A stretch of DNA of 18,194 nucleotides from CAYGZA01 sp964354135 (GTDB lineage Bacteria; Planctomycetota; Planctomycetia; Pirellulales; Thermoguttaceae). Numbering within the stretch: position 1 is the stretch's first letter; every line of letters starts with the position of its first letter. Where the stretch lies: the NCBI GenBank assembly GCA_964354135.1, contig CAYGZA010000103.1:1-18194 (forward strand), read 5' to 3'. Under the pieces are notes generated by a model. It ran no database searches and was not told the DNA's origin. It was given only the letters and a program-made list of their open reading frames with translations. Of this stretch, positions 14,936-18,194 are shown one piece after another. The position numbers were made by a program, and so were the translations under genes.

Positions 14936-17900
14936 ATGCCGAATGTGGTCCGGACCCATCACGTGCTCGTCAGTCACGCGGGCGACGACGAAGGCCCTCT
15001 GAAGCGATTGGTCAACGACCTGGGGCGCGTCGGAGCGAAGGTTCTCGAAGACGGGACGGTGCAGCCCGTCGAGGGAATGCCCGGCCCCGACCGTGAGGCC
15101 CTGGGCCGTTGCCGCAAACTGGTCTTCGTCATGACGCCCGAGTCGGTCTCGAAGAAATGGCCGGGGTGGGAGGCGTTCTATCTCGAACACTTCAATCCCG
15201 CCAGCAAAGACCGGCCGCTCGTTCCGCTCTTGCTCAAGGACTGCGAAGCGCCCGCGGCGGTCCGCTCTCTCAAAGCCGTCGATTTCCGCAACGCGGACGA
15301 CTATCCGATCCGGCTCCGCGAGCTGATCGAGGCGCTCGACCTCGTCCGGCCCGTGTTCGAGATGGAGCGGCCGGAGCCGGTCCACGTTGCCGATCGCGAA
15401 GTCCGCGGCCGGGAGGCATACAAGAGAGGGAAGGCATTTGAAGACGAAGTCGCCACGCTTTACCAGTTGCTTGGCTTTCAGGTGGACCGCTCGCGCAAGA
15501 TCGAAGGTGTGCAGATCGACCTTTGCATCCATCAGCGCCGGGGGCTGCCGATTGACGCCGCCGTGGAGTGCAAGGACTGCCAGGTCACGGCTGAGGAACG
15601 CGACCAGATCCTTGCCATCGAGCGCGTCGTTAGCCAGAAGCATCCCGGATGGCGCCTGGTCGCAGTATCCTCGCGGGGCTACGCCGATGATACCCGCAGC
15701 GCCCTGGAATCGGTCGGCATCGTCTGCAAGACGTATGCCGAGCTGCTCAATGAGCTGGTGCCGCTGGAGCCCTACGTCCAGCAATTGGTCCGCGAGTATG
15801 AGGACCGGCTCAACGACAAGGAGAGAGGTTGGGGCGGACGCGACCTCTTCATCCGCCCCTGGGTCGTCAACGACGTAACCAACGAGCGCGCCAAGGCCCT
15901 GGAGCTTTTTGCCGACTGGCGCGCCGACGACCGGCAGAACCACCTGATCGTCCTCGGGGACCTGGGGACGGGGAAGACGAGCTTGACCGAGTTTCTGGCC
16001 TATCACTTGGGCCGGGCTTTTCTGGAAGACCCGGCCCGCCATCCGGCCCCCGTGTGGCTTCCGCTCCGCGACGCCCGCCGCGCCGCCTTCAGCCTGGAGA
16101 CGATAACGGTCAACCATTTCAACAACCGCGGGCTGCGCGACGTTTCGTTCTCCAATTTCGAGCACTTGCTCCGCCGGCAGCGGATCGTCGTCTTCTTCGA
16201 CGCCTTCGACGAGATGGCCGACCGGATCCGCTGGGACGAGACCCGGGCCAACTTCGCCGAGCTGAAGCGGGCGGTTACGCAGCACAGCAAGGTGGTGCTC
16301 ACCTGCCGCACGCACTACTTCAAGAGCCGCGAGGAACAGATCGAGGTCCTCGGTGCCGGCCCGACCTTCACCGACGCCGCGACGGACCTGTACCAGGCGA
16401 TCGCCAAGGACCCCGGGCTGACGGTGGTCAACCTCTGCGAGTTCGACGACGATCAGGTCCAGGAGTATCTGCGCAAGGCCCGACCCGGGTCCCACGAGCA
16501 GGATTGGCAGACCATCCAAGGGATTCACGACCTCCAGGGGCTGGCCCGTCGCCCGCTCCTCTTGGACATGATCGTCAAGTCGCTGCCGCGCCTGGCCACT
16601 GACCAGAGGATCACGGCGGCCGAGCTGTACGGCGTCTACACCGACCTCTGGATCGCTCGCGAGGAGACGAAGCACCCGATGGTCAAAGGGGAGCACAAGC
16701 TCCAGTTGATGCTGGAGCTGGCATGGCGCATGTTCACCGAAGACCTGCCGGAGATCCCGGAGGAGCGGCTGGTGCCGTTTGTCGAGGAGCTCTTCCGGTC
16801 CGGGCACGTTCGAATCCAGGAGGAGGAGCCGCGGGACATTGTCCGCGAGATGCACACGGCCACGTTCCTCAAGCACGGCCACGGGAAATCGTTCACCTTC
16901 GTCCACGGCTCGTTAAGGGAGTACTTCCTCGCCCGCAAGATCGCTCTGGGTTTTAGGATCGCGTCCGAGCGGAGGCGCGTGCACTTGGAGCCCCCTGCCG
17001 AGCGCGATCTCAGTGTGCTTCGCGTTCCGCTCGTGGACCAGAAGATCGTCTTCTTTCTCGCCGGGATCGACGAAGAGGACCGGCTTTGCGGGCCGCTTCA
17101 GGACGTCTTGCGGGGCGATTACCAGCCGCAAATCTCCGAAAACGCCTTGCAGATCCTCTATTGGACCGCGCGGATGCGGGCCGGGGCGGAGAAGGAGATC
17201 CGCGATCCGGAGGCTTTGCGCCGCGACCTGGCCGGCCGGATTCCGGAAGGCGTCCAATTGCCGGGCGCACAACTCCAGGAAATGGTGCTGGAACTTGCGC
17301 CCTTGGTTGGGGCGAACCTCCGCGGCGCGAACCTCCGCGGCATCAACCTCAATCGCTCGATTCTGGACAGGGCCGATCTCACGGGTGTCAAGCTGGAGGG
17401 GGCCCGGTTGGCGGAAATCCAGGCGGCCGATGCCACGGGGCTGGAATTCCTCGGCCTGGGAATCGCCGTCTCGCCGGCCGCAGGCAGGCAGTTGCTCTCC
17501 TGCGTCCAACTCGGCCACGCGGCTGACGTGACTTCTGTGGCCATTCATCCGGACGGCTCGATCCTCGCTTCCGGGTCGATCGACGGGACCATCAAGCTTT
17601 GGCGGGTCTCCGACGGCCGATTGCTCCGCACGCTCTCGGGCCATGGGGGTATGGTCACGGCCGTGGCCTTTTCCCCGGATGGTCAAACCCTGGCCTCGGG
17701 CAGCGAGGACAAAAACGTGAAGCTCTGGGACGCGGCCCGGGGGCAGGAGTTGCGCACGCTGGCGGGCCATGGGGGTGGGGTCACGGCCGTGGCCTTTTCC
17801 CCGGATGGTCAAACCCTGGCCTCGGGCAGTGACGACAAGACGGTGAAGCTCTGGGACGCGGCCCGGGGGCAGGAGTTGCGCACGCTTGCGGGCCATGGGG

Positions 17901-18194
17901 GTGGGGTCACGGCCGTGGCCTTTTCCCCGGATGGTCAGACCCTGGCCTCGGGCAGTGATGACAGCACGGTGAAGCTCTGGGACGCGGCCCGGGGGCAGGA
18001 GTTGCGCACGCTGGCGGGCCATGGGGGTGGGGTCACGGCCGTGGCCTTTTCCCCGGATGGTCAAACCCTGGCCTCGGGCAGTGACGACAAGACGGTGAAG
18101 CTCTGGGACGCGGCCCGGGGGCAGGAGTTGCGCACGCTTGCGGGCCATGGGGGTGGGGTCACGGCCGTGGCCTTTTCCCCGGATGGTCAGACCC
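14936..18194 (+). CDS. TIR-nuclease-NACHT-pentapeptide-WD40 protein (partial, open at window end)
   Basis: One frame, with AGGGGGG before its ATG, is open to the right edge for at least 1086 codons. Residues about 5-125 resemble a TIR domain (VLVSHAGDDE; SKKWPGWEAF with candidate catalytic Glu79; PLVPLLL). Residues about 150-280 form a PD-(D/E)XK fold with GVQIDLCI (Asp195) and VECKD (Glu211, Lys213), like Mrr-type nucleases. NACHT follows: Walker A GDLGTGKT (341-348), Walker B VVFFDAFDE (Asp422, Asp425, Glu426), sensor TCRTH near 456, and FVHGSLREYF near 655. A short pentapeptide-repeat patch (about 792-830) and WD40 repeats (from about 863) complete it. It is inferred to be an NLR-like STAND sensor in which the propeller detects a trigger, NACHT oligomerises, and TIR (NAD+ loss) and/or the nuclease kill the infected cell. 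Confidence 0.88.
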   Translation, partial: MPNVVRTHHVLVSHAGDDEGPLKRLVNDLGRVGAKVLEDGTVQPVEGMPGPDREALGRCRKLVFVMTPESVSKKWPGWEAFYLEHFNPASKDRPLVPLLLKDCEAPAAVRSLKAVDFRNADDYPIRLRELIEALDLVRPVFEMERPEPVHVADREVRGREAYKRGKAFEDEVATLYQLLGFQVDRSRKIEGVQIDLCIHQRRGLPIDAAVECKDCQVTAEERDQILAIERVVSQKHPGWRLVAVSSRGYADDTRSALESVGIVCKTYAELLNELVPLEPYVQQLVREYEDRLNDKERGWGGRDLFIRPWVVNDVTNERAKALELFADWRADDRQNHLIVLGDLGTGKTSLTEFLAYHLGRAFLEDPARHPAPVWLPLRDARRAAFSLETITVNHFNNRGLRDVSFSNFEHLLRRQRIVVFFDAFDEMADRIRWDETRANFAELKRAVTQHSKVVLTCRTHYFKSREEQIEVLGAGPTFTDAATDLYQAIAKDPGLTVVNLCEFDDDQVQEYLRKARPGSHEQDWQTIQGIHDLQGLARRPLLLDMIVKSLPRLATDQRITAAELYGVYTDLWIAREETKHPMVKGEHKLQLMLELAWRMFTEDLPEIPEERLVPFVEELFRSGHVRIQEEEPRDIVREMHTATFLKHGHGKSFTFVHGSLREYFLARKIALGFRIASERRRVHLEPPAERDLSVLRVPLVDQKIVFFLAGIDEEDRLCGPLQDVLRGDYQPQISENALQILYWTARMRAGAEKEIRDPEALRRDLAGRIPEGVQLPGAQLQEMVLELAPLVGANLRGANLRGINLNRSILDRADLTGVKLEGARLAEIQAADATGLEFLGLGIAVSPAAGRQLLSCVQLGHAADVTSVAIHPDGSILASGSIDGTIKLWRVSDGRLLRTLSGHGGMVTAVAFSPDGQTLASGSEDKNVKLWDAARGQELRTLAGHGGGVTAVAFSPDGQTLASGSDDKTVKLWDAARGQELRTLAGHGGGVTAVAFSPDGQTLASGSDDSTVKLWDAARGQELRTLAGHGGGVTAVAFSPDGQTLASGSDDKTVKLWDAARGQELRTLAGHGGGVTAVAFSPDGQT
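17309..17410 (+). repeat. Pentapeptide-repeat-coding segment
   Basis: The codons read as a run of A(N/D)L-x-x units (GANLRGANLRGINLNRS...DRADLTGVKLEGARL), the hallmark of a pentapeptide-repeat quadrilateral helix. It bridges the NACHT region and the WD40 propeller. At only about seven units it is probably a rigid spacer. Confidence 0.7.
17639..18194 (+). repeat. Near-identical 126-bp WD40 repeats
   Basis: Units of exactly 126 bases (42 codons) begin at 17639, 17765, 17891, 18017 and 18143; the last is cut by the window edge. Each codes GHGG-x-VTAVAFSPDGQTLASGS and then VKLWDAARGQELRTL. Units starting at 17765 and 18017 appear identical, and those at 17891 and 18143 share the same distinguishing bases as far as the window goes (CAGACC instead of CAAACC), so the real period is 252 bases. 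The unit at 17639 and a degenerate unit before it (from about 17525) are more diverged. Confidence 0.92.

Noticed and set aside
14567..18148. Minus-strand frames opposite the TIR-NACHT gene (14567-16906 and 16913-18148), the latter with a repeating protein
   Set aside because: The plus strand carries coherent domains with exact motifs. The repeated minus-strand protein is only the complement of the WD40 units.
17639..18194. Direct repeats as a CRISPR array or satellite
   Set aside because: The repeats are contiguous 126-bp in-frame units without spacers and code for WD40 blades.

Overview
The window is GC-rich, densely coded bacterial DNA. Several traits together suggest a member of the Planctomycetota or a close PVC relative, probably from a metagenome: tandem OprP/OprO-type porins, a Hanks-type kinase with a membrane tail, a Gfo/Idh/MocA oxidoreductase, a Tat-exported ThuA-like protein, a UMF1-type transporter, and a very large NACHT/WD40 protein. 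Intergenic repeats of the 'CGCAAAGGCG' type also fit. This assignment is inference; no rRNA, tRNA or other phylogenetic marker is present.

Layout. (1) 1-3150: a 28-codon minus-strand ORF with a very strong ribosome binding site, then two tandem porin genes on the plus strand. The first has its signal peptide cut off by a single in-frame TGA; the second has no visible signal peptide. (2) 3151-3521: a purine/pyrimidine-skewed intergenic region built around a long imperfect inverted repeat, followed by a convergent minus-strand Gfo/Idh/MocA dehydrogenase. (3) 4690-7141: an accessory patch of small genes. It holds a small protein overlapping an AbiEii-like nucleotidyltransferase, a remnant of an addiction-module component, a PD-(D/E)XK-like protein, a truncated antitoxin-like ORF, and a MazF toxin with its antitoxin. 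(4) 7210-10210: a serine/threonine kinase with a polytopic C-terminus and a UMF1/Atg22-like MFS transporter. (5) 10237-13287: an ACP-like membrane protein whose two ACP halves lie at opposite ends in permuted order, a corrinoid protein (DLHDIGKN), and a methylenetetrahydrofolate reductase with a fused C-terminal cysteine-rich domain. The last two form a C1/methyl-transfer pair. (6) 13288-14642: a structured non-coding stretch, a good sigma70-like promoter, and a Tat-exported ThuA-like protein. (7) 14936 to the right edge: one open frame, still open at the window end, encoding TIR, PD-(D/E)XK nuclease (ECK motif), NACHT NTPase, a pentapeptide-repeat spacer and WD40 repeats in that order.

The most exciting element is region 7. 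It is an NLR-like (STAND) protein with two different candidate effector domains at its N-terminus and a beta-propeller at the C-terminus, where NLR-like proteins usually sense. The propeller is coded by almost identical 126-bp units that form a 252-bp higher-order repeat. Its own promoter-like element precedes it. This is most plausibly an anti-phage or abortive-infection sensor-effector. The second notable item is the permuted ACP-like membrane protein at 10237-10920, which lacks the phosphopantetheine serine. The toxin-antitoxin patch at 4690-7141 makes the window as a whole look like a conflict/defence-enriched accessory region mixed with core metabolism.
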